Part shown: positions 56,454-64,000 of the stretch, one piece after another
How positions within the stretch are numbered: position 1 is the first letter of the stretch
Layout: the number at the start of each line of letters is the position of its first letter
DNA from: Thermomicrobium roseum DSM 5159
GTDB taxonomy: Bacteria; Chloroflexota; Chloroflexia; Thermomicrobiales; Thermomicrobiaceae
Direction of reading: 5' to 3'
Assembly: GCF_000021685.1 (NCBI RefSeq)
Contig: NC_011959.1
Location: 1,842,199 to 1,906,198, forward strand
DNA: 64,000 nucleotides
Translations under genes and position numbers: made by a program
The notes under the pieces: model-generated
The model's database searches: none
Seen by the model: only the letters and a program-made list of their open reading frames with translations
What the model was told of the DNA's origin: nothing

Positions 56454-57974
56454 ATGACGACCGCACGCGTACGGGTTCGCTTCGCACCGAGCCCGACTGG
56501 TGACCTCCACGTCGGTGGTGCGCGGACCGCGCTGTTCAATTGGCTCTTCGCTCGCCAGCACGGTGGTGCCTTCATCCTGCGCATCGAAGATACCGACCAG
56601 GCGCGCTTGGTCGGTCAAAGCATCGCCGGCATCATCGAGGGGTTGAAGTGGCTCGGACTGGAATGGGACGAGGGCCCGGATATCGGGGGACCGTACGGTC
56701 CCTACATCCAAAGCCAGCGTCTTCCCCTCTATCGAGAGCATGCTCGCTGGCTGGTCGAGCACGGCCACGCGTATTACTGCTTCTGTACGCCGGAGCGCTT
56801 GGAGCGTGTTCGCCAGGAACAGCGGGCGCGCGGGGAGCCGCCGGGCTACGATCGGCACTGCCGTTTCCTTCCACCGGAAGAGGTGGAAGCACGACTGGCC
56901 CGCGGTGAGCCAGCAGTGATCCGCTTCAAGATGCCCCTCGAGGGCGTCACGACGATCGTCGATCTTTTGCGTGGCGAGATCACCTACGAGAATCGGTTGC
57001 TCCAGGATCTCGTCCTTCTCAAGTCGGATGGTTTCCCGACGTACCATCTCGCCAATGTGGTCGACGACCATTTCATGGAGATCTCCCACATTCTCCGTGC
57101 GGAGGAGTGGATCCCGTCCGCACCGCTTCACGCGCAGCTCTATCGCGCTTTCGGCTGGGAGATGCCAGTGCTCTGTCACCTTCCGCTCATCCTGAGTCCG
57201 GATGGAAAGGGAAAACTGTCCAAGCGACATGGCGCGACGGGAGTGCTGGAGTTCAAGCGCCTCGGCTATCTCCCCGAGGCGATGATCAATTACCTGGCAC
57301 TGCTCGGTTGGGCGTACGATGCCGAGCGCGAGATCTTTTCCCGCGAGGAGCTGATCCAGCTCTTCCGGCTGGAGGAAGTCAATCCGCACCCAGCCCGCTT
57401 CAATTTCGAGAAGCTGCTCTGGATGAACCAGTACTACATCAATCATGTCCTTTCGGTCGACGAGTTCGCGCGACGCTGTGTCCCCTTCTTACGCGATGCT
57501 GGGCTGGTCGGGCCGGAAGCAGACGATCCGGCGAGCCCTGCTTTCGCCTATGTCCGGGAAGTCGTCGCGCTGGTCAAGGATCGGGCCAAGCTGCTCAGCG
57601 AAGTACCGGATCTGACGCGCTTCTTCTTCGCCGACGTCGAAGACTACGACCCCGAGCTCTTGCTGCAGCGCAAGGTGGAGCCGGAACGCGTGCTCCAGGC
57701 GCTGGACCGGGTGATCGCGACGTTGCGCCAGGCCAACTTCGCTGACGAGACCGATCTCGAGCAGCGCTTGCGGGGCCTCGCCGAGGAACTCGGACTCAAG
57801 ACGGGGCAGCTCTTCATGCCCATCCGGGTTGCGGTGACGGGGCGCACGGTCTCGCCAGGACTCTTCGAGACCTTGCGCGTGCTCGGCGCGGAGCGCTCGC
57901 TGGAGCGACTGGCACGGGCCCGCGAAAAGCTCGCCGCCTACCTCGCGGCACGGGCGAGCAGCGCGACGGCGTGA
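56454..57974 (+). CDS. gltX: Glutamyl-tRNA synthetase
   Basis: The 506-residue class I synthetase charges tRNA-Glu. It has the HIGH-type motif FAPSPTGDLHVGGARTALFN from residue 9, RIEDTDQARLV, the KMSKS-type loop GKLSKRHGA and a helical anticodon-binding C-terminus. No zinc-site cysteines stand out. GAGGAG lies 7 nt before the ATG. The small membrane-protein gene follows 15 nt later. Whether the enzyme discriminates tRNA-Gln cannot be told here. Confidence 0.95.
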   Translation: MTTARVRVRFAPSPTGDLHVGGARTALFNWLFARQHGGAFILRIEDTDQARLVGQSIAGIIEGLKWLGLEWDEGPDIGGPYGPYIQSQRLPLYREHARWLVEHGHAYYCFCTPERLERVRQEQRARGEPPGYDRHCRFLPPEEVEARLARGEPAVIRFKMPLEGVTTIVDLLRGEITYENRLLQDLVLLKSDGFPTYHLANVVDDHFMEISHILRAEEWIPSAPLHAQLYRAFGWEMPVLCHLPLILSPDGKGKLSKRHGATGVLEFKRLGYLPEAMINYLALLGWAYDAEREIFSREELIQLFRLEEVNPHPARFNFEKLLWMNQYYINHVLSVDEFARRCVPFLRDAGLVGPEADDPASPAFAYVREVVALVKDRAKLLSEVPDLTRFFFADVEDYDPELLLQRKVEPERVLQALDRVIATLRQANFADETDLEQRLRGLAEELGLKTGQLFMPIRVAVTGRTVSPGLFETLRVLGAERSLERLARAREKLAAYLAARASSATA

Positions 57975-57989
57975 GAAGCGAACGAGCCG

Positions 57990-58229
57990 ATGAGCCGGAG
58001 AGGGCGGAGGGATCAACCGGCGAGCAGCATGTCGCAGAGCCCGAAGGTTCGCGGGCTCGCGATCGCGCTGCTGGTCATCGTCGTTGGTCTGGTCCTCCAG
58101 CTCTCGATCGTGCTGCTCTCCGGTGGAGCGATCGGACTCACCCAGCTCAGCTTAGGACTCCTGGCCGCGGCACCGCTGGTTGGGGCTGTGGCTGGTGCGC
58201 TCTGGCTGTTCCGGCGTCTCCGCTCCTGA
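57990..58229 (+). CDS. Small two-helix membrane protein, unknown
   Basis: This 79-residue product has a basic start (SRRGRRDQ) and two hydrophobic helices (about residues 22-43 and 52-72), ending in FRRLRS. No family is recognised. It lies 15 nt after gltX and may be cotranscribed. An ATG 13 codons into the frame could be the real start; ribosome sites are poor for both. Confidence 0.5.
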   Translation: MSRRGRRDQPASSMSQSPKVRGLAIALLVIVVGLVLQLSIVLLSGGAIGLTQLSLGLLAAAPLVGAVAGALWLFRRLRS

Positions 58230-58281
58230 AGCGGAGACTCATCGCCGCACAAAACTGTTGCGTTTTTGTAACGCTTTCCCC

Positions 58282-58309
58282 TTGCTCGAGGGTGCGCGAT
58301 GGGTATCCT
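58282..58309 (+). promoter_or_regulatory. Promoter of the structured RNA candidate
   Basis: TTGCTC (58282-58287) and TATCCT (58304-58309) are 16 nt apart. The predicted start, 7-8 nt after the -10, falls at the first base of the long stem at 58316-58317. Confidence 0.6.
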
Positions 58310-58315
58310 GTAACT

Positions 58316-58401
58316 AGGCCCCGACGATTCGAGGCCGGGAATCCGAAACCCGCAAGGGGAGTAGGAAACCCGAACCGAGGATCGTCGGGGCCTTTTCTTT
58401 T
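58316..58401 (+). ncRNA. Candidate free-standing structured small RNA or attenuated leader
   Basis: A 12-bp perfect closing stem (GGCCCCGACGAT at 58317-58328 with its complement at 58381-58392) encloses 52 nt rich in G, A and C runs (GAAACCCGC, AAGGGGAGTAGG, AAACCCGAACC), and is followed by TTTTCTTTT. A promoter ends 7 nt before the stem. The whole unit is therefore an RNA of about 85 nt with built-in terminator. The inner sequence does not fit a class I can name with confidence. The next gene on this strand starts 434 nt later, so a regulatory leader is less likely than a separate RNA. Confidence 0.6.
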
Positions 58402-58834
58402 GGGTTTGCCTCTCGCTGCCTCCTCGCGCTGCCCTACCGTCGTCGTGCAGGCCGCGTCGCCCGGGCTCTCGGCTCCGTCCGGCATCGGAGGCGCCAGCGA
58501 GATCGCCGAGCGCGCGGGGGACGTGAACGGACGCGAGTCACCTCACGCCGTGGCTCTCGTGGTGCGAGGAGCGGCCCTTGCATCGCTCCGACGGAGATGC
58601 CACCGGCGGAATCGTGTGCGCGCTCCATCGTGCGACTGGCCTCAGCGAGCCAGGGCGGATGGGCGATGCGCGGCGCACCGGCCTGTCGCATGGTACAGTC
58701 CTTGCCGACGGGGCAGGGTGTCCACGCGGGCGGACACCGCGATTGCCGGCTGGCCGAGTGGAGCCGGTGTGGTTCCTGCCTCGCTCGCTGGCCTGGTGAT
58801 ACCAGGGTCGATCACCGCGCGGAGCGCGAAAACC

Positions 58835-59926
58835 ATGGAGTTCTGTCTCGATCTCTCGCCCCACCGCTGGGCACGGGCACAGGATCCGCGCGCTGCGGTG
58901 AACTGGACGCTCGAGACGATCGCCGCGGCGGATCGCGCGGGTCTCCACTCGGTCTGGCTGAGCGAGGACCCTGATGGGTGGGATGCGATCGCGGTTGCCA
59001 GTGCAGCAGCGGGACGCAGCGAGCGGATCCACCTGGGTACGGGCGTGACGAGCGCGCTTCTCCGCCATCCCGTGCAGATCGCGATGGCTGTCGCGACGCT
59101 GGACCGGCTGAGCGGTGGGCGGGCCTTTCTCGGTCTCGGTCGTGGGCAGCCGGAGTTCTACGCGTATGGTCTCGGCATTCCGGCTGATGCGCCGCTCGCG
59201 ACGATGCGGGAGGCGATCGCGCTGCTCCGGCAGTGGTGGCAGCCGCCGTATCGGGCGTCGCTGGAAGGAACGCGGTTCCGTGTCCGCGATTGGCCCCTCA
59301 GCATCGCTCCGCTCCAGGAGCATCTCCCCATCTATCTCGCGGCGCTCGGTCGACAGGCTCGCCAGCTTGCCGTCCGATCAGCCGATGGCATCCTGATCGC
59401 GGACTTCGCGAGCGAACACTTTCTGGCCCAGCTGCTCCCAGCGCTGCACGCTGATCTAGTGGCAGCCGGACGCGATCCGGCCTCGTTTCCGGTTTTCCTC
59501 CGCGCGAACCTCGTGATGACGGACGATCCGGAGCCGGTGCTCGAGGAACGCAAGCTCCCCTTCGCGTTGCTCTGCACGCTTCCCGGTATGGCCCAGCAGG
59601 TCATCGTGCCGGGCTTCGATGTCGAGCGCCTCATCGTTGAGCTGCGCCGCCTCCTGCGGATCGACGACCTCCTGCGCGCGGGACGCCCGTGGCACGATAT
59701 CCGGCGCTCGGTCGATCCAGCTCTCGTCCGCCAGCTGGTTCCGACGGAACTCGTCGCTCAGCTCTGTCTCATCGGGCCGGCGCGGGATCTCCGGCCTCGC
59801 TTGGCTCGTCTCGCAGCGCTCGGGGTGACGCATGTCTTCCTGCGGGCGCTGCCCGAGCCCGATACCGAGGCCTACCGTGCCGTCGTGCGAGCACTCCTCA
59901 CCGTTCCAGCGGAACGGGAGTCGTGA
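58835..59926 (+). CDS. LLM-class (F420/FMN-dependent) oxidoreductase
   Basis: The 363-residue protein has the luciferase-like TIM barrel. It begins MEFCLDLSPHRWARAQDPRA and has ADRAGLHSVWLSEDPDGWDA, RIHLGTGVTSALLRHPVQIA, LSGGRAFLGLGRGQPEFY and LPIYLAALGRQARQLAVRSA. These are typical of F420-dependent oxidoreductases such as methylenetetrahydromethanopterin reductase-like enzymes. Substrate unknown. GGAGCG precedes the ATG; upstream in-frame sequence reaching back over the RNA candidate is not coding. The 3' end overlaps the convergent glycosyltransferase gene by 29 nt. Confidence 0.86.
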   Translation: MEFCLDLSPHRWARAQDPRAAVNWTLETIAAADRAGLHSVWLSEDPDGWDAIAVASAAAGRSERIHLGTGVTSALLRHPVQIAMAVATLDRLSGGRAFLGLGRGQPEFYAYGLGIPADAPLATMREAIALLRQWWQPPYRASLEGTRFRVRDWPLSIAPLQEHLPIYLAALGRQARQLAVRSADGILIADFASEHFLAQLLPALHADLVAAGRDPASFPVFLRANLVMTDDPEPVLEERKLPFALLCTLPGMAQQVIVPGFDVERLIVELRRLLRIDDLLRAGRPWHDIRRSVDPALVRQLVPTELVAQLCLIGPARDLRPRLARLAALGVTHVFLRALPEPDTEAYRAVVRALLTVPAERES

Positions 59927-61076
59927 AGCCGTTCGCGGCCAATCGCCCTGCTCGTTCCGGGAGGCTAGTCCCGATCCGTTCCTCCCCGGGAACGGCGAGA
60001 ACGAATCGCCTGTCTCCGCGAAGCGCTGTCACCGCCTGCTCGAGCAGGATCTCCTGATAGATCGCCTCATAGGCGTCGGTCATCGCGATGCTGGAGAAGT
60101 GCTGCTCGACGTGTCGGCGGCAAGCTGAGCGATCGATCCGCTCGATCTGCCGGACCTTCTCGACCATCTCGTCGAGCGTCTTGCTGTGGCAGATGTACCC
60201 GGTCACGCCATCGATGACGATCTCTTCCACGGCGCCACCCGGGAAGGCCACGACCGGAGTGCCACAGGCCATCGCTTCGGCGAGAACCAGGCCGAAGGGT
60301 TCAGGCCAATCGATCGGGAAGAGGAGAGCGAGCGCACCGCCCAAGAGTTCGGCCTTCTGTCGCTCGTCGACCTCTCCCAGGTACTCGACACCAGGGGTGC
60401 CGAGCAGGGGCAGGAAGTGCGCTTCGGCCCAGTCGCGGTCCGCAGGGTCGATCTTGGCTCCGATCTTTAGCGGGAGTCCCAACCGTCGTGCCACCTCGAT
60501 CGCCCAGTCGGGGCGCTTCTCCGGTGAGATCCGGCCCACGAAGGCGAGGTACGGGGGATCCTGCGGTTCCGGTCGGAAGGGAAAGTTTTCCAAACGGACG
60601 CCATTGTAGACCGTACCGACCCAGCGGAGTGGCAAGTCAGCCAAGGGTGCTCGTTGACTCCGGCTGATACTGATCAAGCGCTGATCGGTGAAGCGACTGA
60701 GCACACGCCGCGTTTCCGGCATGTCCAACCGACCGTGCAGGGTGGTCACCGTCGGTGTCGTGACGGTGCGAGCGAAGGGGAACGTCAAATAATCGACGTG
60801 GGAATGAATGATGTCGAACTCGTCAGCGTGCGCGTACACCTCTTCGAGCATCGCAACGTGCAGCGCGATCGGATCTCTCGCCCCCGCCAGGCGCAAGCCG
60901 GAGGGAGCCATCGGGATCAGCCGAGCACTCGTCTGTGAGTCTGCTGTCGCGAAGAGCGTCACGTCGTGCCCACGCCGGACGAGCTCTTCGACCAAGGCAA
61001 AGACGACTCGCTCGGTTCCGCCATACAACTTGGGTGGGACTGCCTCGTACAGGGGCGCGATCTGCGCGATCCGCAT
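59898..61076 (-). CDS. Glycosyltransferase family 4
   Basis: This 392-residue GT-B enzyme begins MRIAQIAPLYEAVPPKLYGG and has TERVVFALVEELVRRGHDVTLF, HSHVDYLTFPFA, LAFVGRISPEKRPDWAIEVA and the retaining-enzyme motif EPFGLVLAEAMACGTPVVAF. The donor is probably a nucleotide sugar; the acceptor is unknown. GGAGGTGGAGAGG precedes the ATG. It is divergent from thrC. Confidence 0.89.
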   Translation of the reverse strand: MRIAQIAPLYEAVPPKLYGGTERVVFALVEELVRRGHDVTLFATADSQTSARLIPMAPSGLRLAGARDPIALHVAMLEEVYAHADEFDIIHSHVDYLTFPFARTVTTPTVTTLHGRLDMPETRRVLSRFTDQRLISISRSQRAPLADLPLRWVGTVYNGVRLENFPFRPEPQDPPYLAFVGRISPEKRPDWAIEVARRLGLPLKIGAKIDPADRDWAEAHFLPLLGTPGVEYLGEVDERQKAELLGGALALLFPIDWPEPFGLVLAEAMACGTPVVAFPGGAVEEIVIDGVTGYICHSKTLDEMVEKVRQIERIDRSACRRHVEQHFSSIAMTDAYEAIYQEILLEQAVTALRGDRRFVLAVPGEERIGTSLPERAGRLAANGFTTPVPLER

Positions 61077-61270
61077 CCTCTCCACCTCCCATCCCTGAGC
61101 GTCGTCGTGCTTTCGAAGAACAGGTCGCTGATGGAGCAGCGAACCAGCACAGAACGCCAACCACTGGAACATAACGCATTGAGCTTGTCCATGTCAAGGG
61201 CACCGAACGACTCGACGCAGCCTCTGCCCCATCCTGACCGCTAGAATGCGGGCGAAGGGAGGCTTCCTCG

Positions 61271-62506
61271 ATGCTCGAGAGCACGCTCACGCATCTCGTC
61301 TGTACCGGGTGCCAGCGCACCGTCTCGGCTGACGAATGGCATGGAACGTGCCCGGATTGCGGTCACGTCTTGGCTGCTCGCTACGATCTGGAGCGAGCCC
61401 GCTGGACTTTTCGTCCTGCCGAGCTGGCTGCTCGCCCCTGGACACTCTGGCGCTATGCGGAACTCCTGCCGGTGTGCGATCCCCGCTTCCGGCTCACGCT
61501 GGGCGAGGGTGGCACACCGCTCCTTCCCGCGCCGCGGCTCGCTCGTACGTTGGGGTTGCGGCGGCTTTGGCTGAAGGACGAGAGTCGGAACCCCACCGGG
61601 AGCTTCAAGTCTCGCGGTCTGGCCGTCGCGGTGAGTCGGGCGATCGAACTCGGTGCTCGCGCGGTCGCCTTACCATCGGCCGGGAACGCTGCTGCCGCGC
61701 TCAGCGCCTATGCAGCGCGCGCCGGCATTCCTGCTTTCGTCTTTCTCCCGATGGATACGCCGCCGAGCATCGTCCGGGAATGCCTGGCCTACGGTGCTCG
61801 GGTCTACCGCGTGCGTGGCCTCATCACCGATTGCGGGCGCCTCGTGCGTCGCTTCGCAGCCGAACGCGGCTGGGCCGATCTCTCGACGCTCCGCGAGCCC
61901 TACCGTGCCGAGGGCAAGAAAACGATGGGGTTCGAACTCGTCGAACAGCTCGGTTGGCGCCTTCCCGACGTCATCGTTTATCCGACCGGTGGGGGAACCG
62001 GCATCGTCGGTATGGAGAAGGCCTTCGCCGAACTCGCGGCGCTCGGGCTGCTCGCTGGTTCACGTGCGCGTTTCGTCATCGTCCAGCCAGAGGGGTGCGC
62101 ACCACTCGTGCGGGCCTTTCACGAGGGCGCCACCCGGGCACGACCGTGGGAAGGAGCGCAGACGATCGCGCCCGGCCTCCGTGTCCCAGCGACCATCGGG
62201 GACGAGCTCGTTCTCGCAGCTGTACGGGCGAGCGGTGGCACAGCGGTAGCGGTGAGCGATCAGGAACTTCTCGAGGGGACGCGGATCCTGGCGACCGACG
62301 AGGGCGTGCTCGTCTCGCCGGAGGCCGGGGCGACCGTCGCGGCGGTTCGGCAGCTCAGGGCCAACGGGTGGCTCGCGCCCGATGCCGAAGTAGTGCTCTT
62401 CCTGACCGGCAGCGGGCTCAAGCATCCGGAACTCCTGCCTGCCGACGAGCAGTGCCCGGTCCTCGAGCCGGACGCTGACTCGCTGCCCGATCCGCCGGTC
62501 GGCTGA
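61271..62506 (+). CDS. thrC: Threonine synthase
   Basis: This 411-residue PLP enzyme makes threonine from O-phosphohomoserine. An N-terminal zinc-ribbon-like segment has CTGC (residues 11-14) and CPDC. The PLP Lys lies in NPTGSFKSRGLAVA. PSAGNAAAALSAYAARAGI and YPTGGGTGIVGMEKAF form the phosphate-binding loops. The length and zinc-ribbon form match the thermophile and archaeal type. A GGGAGG ribosome site precedes the ATG. It is convergent with the fpg-like gene (38 nt gap). Confidence 0.88.
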   Translation: MLESTLTHLVCTGCQRTVSADEWHGTCPDCGHVLAARYDLERARWTFRPAELAARPWTLWRYAELLPVCDPRFRLTLGEGGTPLLPAPRLARTLGLRRLWLKDESRNPTGSFKSRGLAVAVSRAIELGARAVALPSAGNAAAALSAYAARAGIPAFVFLPMDTPPSIVRECLAYGARVYRVRGLITDCGRLVRRFAAERGWADLSTLREPYRAEGKKTMGFELVEQLGWRLPDVIVYPTGGGTGIVGMEKAFAELAALGLLAGSRARFVIVQPEGCAPLVRAFHEGATRARPWEGAQTIAPGLRVPATIGDELVLAAVRASGGTAVAVSDQELLEGTRILATDEGVLVSPEAGATVAAVRQLRANGWLAPDAEVVLFLTGSGLKHPELLPADEQCPVLEPDADSLPDPPVG

Positions 62507-62544
62507 ACCGGCTGGACTCGGTGAGAGCGTGACAGCGCTGGGCT

Positions 62545-63414
62545 TCAGTGGAGGGGCTGACAGCGTGGGCAGAACACGCTGCTCCGGCCAGCGATCCGGA
62601 TCCGCGCGAGTCCGGTTCCGCAGCGCGGGCATGGCGTCCCAGCCGGCTTGCCGTATACCTGGAGCCGGGACTGGAAGGAGCCGGCTCGTCCTTGACCGTC
62701 GCGGTAATCGCGGATGGTGGTTCCGGCGTTCTCGATCGCTGCCGACAGGACAGTGCGCAGCGCCACCAGCAGCCGCTCGACCTCGTCCAGGGAGAGCGTC
62801 TGGCAGCGCCGTGCTGGATGGAGGCGCGCCTGGAATAAGGCCTCGTCCGCGTAGATGTTCCCGATTCCGGCCAGGAGCGCTTGATCGAGCAGTGCTGCCT
62901 TGATCGCTGTCCGACGCTCGCGCAGGCGCGACCAGAGCGCGCGTGGGTCGAGGGTCGGATCGAGCGGCTCGGGGCCGAGTCGCGCGGTGAAGGTTTCCCA
63001 CCCTGCCTGATCGAGGAGAGCGATGCGCCCGAACCGCCGGATGTCCAGATAGCGAAGCAGGAACCGTTGCCGCTGATCGACGAGCGACGGGGGCAAGGGT
63101 CGCAGCGAGCGCAGGACCAGCGCCAGGTGACAATGCTTGCCTGGGGCGGTAGCGGGGTGGCTGAGTCGGAGTTCCCCCGTCATGCCGAGATGGATCACGA
63201 GCCGGTCACCGTCCTCGAAGCGAGCAGCGAGATACTTCCCGCGCCGTTCGAGTGCGACGATGCGGTGCCGGCGCACGCGGCGGGCGAAGACTGGCCAAGG
63301 ATCGAGCAGAATATCCTCGGGGTGCTCGCCGCGGAGCGCGCCGATGACCAGCGCGCCGATGAGAACGGGCGCCAGGGTGCGGCGGATGGTTTCGACTTCC
63401 GGTAGCTCTGGCAT
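62545..63414 (-). CDS. mutM: Formamidopyrimidine-DNA glycosylase (Fpg/MutM)
   Basis: This 289-residue base-excision repair enzyme removes 8-oxoguanine and formamidopyrimidines. It begins Met-Pro-Glu-Leu-Pro-Glu, where Pro2 forms the Schiff base and Glu3 is catalytic. The middle has the catalytic Lys in ERRGKYLAARF and the helix-two-turn-helix with LLAGIGNIYADEALFQ. The C-terminal zinc finger has CPRCG and CPRC near the end. The ATG is fixed by the family start and preceded by GAGG. It is divergent from the HIT gene, 30 nt apart. Confidence 0.94.
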   Translation of the reverse strand: MPELPEVETIRRTLAPVLIGALVIGALRGEHPEDILLDPWPVFARRVRRHRIVALERRGKYLAARFEDGDRLVIHLGMTGELRLSHPATAPGKHCHLALVLRSLRPLPPSLVDQRQRFLLRYLDIRRFGRIALLDQAGWETFTARLGPEPLDPTLDPRALWSRLRERRTAIKAALLDQALLAGIGNIYADEALFQARLHPARRCQTLSLDEVERLLVALRTVLSAAIENAGTTIRDYRDGQGRAGSFQSRLQVYGKPAGTPCPRCGTGLARIRIAGRSSVFCPRCQPLH

Positions 63415-63444
63415 ATCGACCTCACGAACCGAGGAGGGAAGGGA

Positions 63445-63792
63445 ATGGCTGATTTCTGTATCTTCTGTGAGATCGTCGCTGGTCGCCAGCCAGCGCGCCT
63501 CGTCCATCAGGACGAGTCGGTGACCGTCTTTTGGGATATCCATCCCCAGGCGCGGATTCACCTCCTCGTCGTCCCCAACCAGCATATCCGGTCACTGGCC
63601 GAAGCGGAGGAGAGCGATCCGCTCTTGCTCGGACGCTGCCTGCAAGTCGCTGCCAAGGTCGCGCGCGAGCACGGGCTCGACCGGAGCGGCTACCGGGTGG
63701 TGACGAATGTCGGCCCGGATGCTGGCCAGAGCGTCTTCCACCTGCATTTTCACGTACTCGGTGGAAACCGGTTGCGTCTGCCGCTCGGCTGA
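63445..63792 (+). CDS. HIT family hydrolase (HINT-like)
   Basis: This 115-residue nucleotide-binding protein has the pattern of Hint-type purine-nucleoside phosphoramidases: CIFCEIVAGRQPARLVHQDE with a Cys pair at the start, PNQHIRSLAEA, and the histidine triad SVFHLHFHVLGG. GAGGGAAGGG lies before the ATG. It would hydrolyse AMP-amine conjugates. It is followed by a strong hairpin and then a convergent partial gene. Confidence 0.91.
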   Translation: MADFCIFCEIVAGRQPARLVHQDESVTVFWDIHPQARIHLLVVPNQHIRSLAEAEESDPLLLGRCLQVAAKVAREHGLDRSGYRVVTNVGPDAGQSVFHLHFHVLGGNRLRLPLG

Positions 63793-63816
63793 TCGCCTCG
63801 GCGAGCGCTCGTGCGG

Positions 63817-63852
63817 AGATGCCGCGCCGGAACACGTTCCGGCGCGGCATCT
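63817..63852. terminator. Strong hairpin between convergent genes
   Basis: A 16-bp perfect stem (AGATGCCGCGCCGGAA, loop CACG, and its complement) lies 24 nt past the HIT gene stop and 20 nt before the end of the partial minus-strand gene. It can serve both directions, but neither side has a clear U-run, so its terminator role is inferred from position. Confidence 0.55.
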
Positions 63853-63872
63853 GGCCGTCACGTGCCGTCTCG

Positions 63873-64000
63873 TTACGGCCGGGCGAGCACGCTGCGTGGC
63901 ACGATCGGGTTCGCCCCAGCCTGGAGGAGCCGCTGGCTGAGCGCTGGGAGTTCTTCGTCGAAGACCTTCTGAACGCGTGTCAGAACAGCATCGATCTCGG
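63873..64000 (-). CDS. 3' end of an unknown gene (partial)
   Basis: Reading leftwards from the edge, an open frame encodes EIDAVLTRVQKVFDEELPAL, then a SQRLLQAG segment and ending VPRSVLARP before TAA at 63873-63875. Only about 41 residues are visible. The sequence is helical and coding-like, and it lies just right of a strong hairpin. I cannot name the family from this piece. Confidence 0.6.
   Translation of the reverse strand, partial: EIDAVLTRVQKVFDEELPALSQRLLQAGANPIVPRSVLARP

Larger units (their letters stand above)
58230..58834. other. Intergenic region with a structured RNA candidate
   Basis: The 605-base gap holds the RNA candidate (58316-58401) and its promoter. From 58402 to about 58815 I see no gene, clear promoter or hairpin; long frames there have no protein-like features. 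Confidence 0.55.

Noticed and set aside
58327..58345. tRNA-like T-arm text (GATTCGAGG...GGGAATCC)
   Set aside because: No acceptor stem, anticodon arm or D arm of tRNA geometry can be drawn around it.
58356..58364. GGGGAGTAG inside the RNA candidate, resembling part of the yybP-ykoY manganese riboswitch
   Set aside because: The second conserved half and the required stem after this word are missing, and no metal transporter gene follows.
57971..58834. N-terminal extension of the LLM oxidoreductase reading frame by about 288 codons
   Set aside because: The family starts at the ATG at 58835; the extension crosses the RNA candidate and the small membrane-protein gene and is not protein-like.
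63817..63852. Treating the 16-bp hairpin as part of a mobile element or repeat family
   Set aside because: No second copy was noticed in the window, and its place between two convergent gene ends fits a terminator.

Overview
The window is 64 kb of GC-rich bacterial chromosome with dense, short-spaced genes. It holds no insertion sequences, phage genes, CRISPR arrays, rRNA or recognisable tRNA. The gene set points to a Chloroflexota bacterium of the class Thermomicrobia, probably a Thermomicrobium-like thermophile. The indicators are a group 1h [NiFe]-hydrogenase with its full accessory set, form II CoxL-type molybdoenzymes, Tat-type lipoprotein signals on every ABC binding protein, a Uma2 protein, and secreted proteins with Ala/Pro/Thr linkers. 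This taxonomic call is an inference; no rRNA gene is present to confirm it.

Layout. 1-3.3 kb: minus-strand phosphate region with pstS (cut by the window edge), a PhoB-like regulator, a degenerate stand-alone receiver, a small Cys protein and an acetyltransferase. 3.4-9.3 kb: a DUF72 protein, then a minus-strand Opp/Dpp-type ABC transporter (two permeases and a binding protein, no ATPase) followed by an alkaline-phosphatase-superfamily hydrolase. 9.4-13.9 kb: nucleotidyltransferase, MurJ-family flippase, CodA-type deaminase and Uma2 protein, all plus strand. 14-18.8 kb: two tandem, partly gene-converted xanthine dehydrogenase/form II CoxL large subunits with no small or medium subunit beside them. 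18.9-28.3 kb: methyltransferase, extradiol dioxygenase-like VOC protein, M42 peptidase, 2-hydroxyacid dehydrogenase, YggT, a hydantoinase/DUF917 pair with an overlapping membrane protein, DUF951, an MFS transporter and a DUF5808 protein. 28.4-32 kb: a second ABC transporter, again without ATPases.

32.3-46.3 kb is the centrepiece: a minus-strand operon of 17 genes read from one near-consensus promoter (TTGACA-N17-TATCAT). Its order is hydrogenase small and large subunits, DUF5947, DUF6084, a 433-residue protein of unknown function, maturation protease, a 34-residue membrane peptide of DUF6893 type, a 79-residue protein, hypA, hypB, hypC, a second HypC-like gene, hypD, hypE, a double-SIS protein, a glutaredoxin and hypF. 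The small subunit has Asp in place of one proximal-cluster Cys and lacks a Tat signal. The large subunit ends in DPCLPCGVH plus a 21-residue tail for protease removal. These are the marks of the oxygen-insensitive, high-affinity group 1h enzymes that let aerobes live on atmospheric hydrogen. Several accessory genes have no assigned function.

46.9-64 kb: ribonuclease Y, a zinc-ribbon protein, an FHA protein with an unknown partner, an MFS transporter, threonine aldolase, a DinB protein, a secreted transglycosylase-like protein, pterin carbinolamine dehydratase, a HAD phosphatase, gltX, a small membrane protein, a candidate free-standing structured RNA of about 85 nt with its own promoter and terminator, an LLM-class oxidoreductase, a GT4 glycosyltransferase, threonine synthase, Fpg glycosylase, a HIT protein, and the 3' end of an unknown minus-strand gene.
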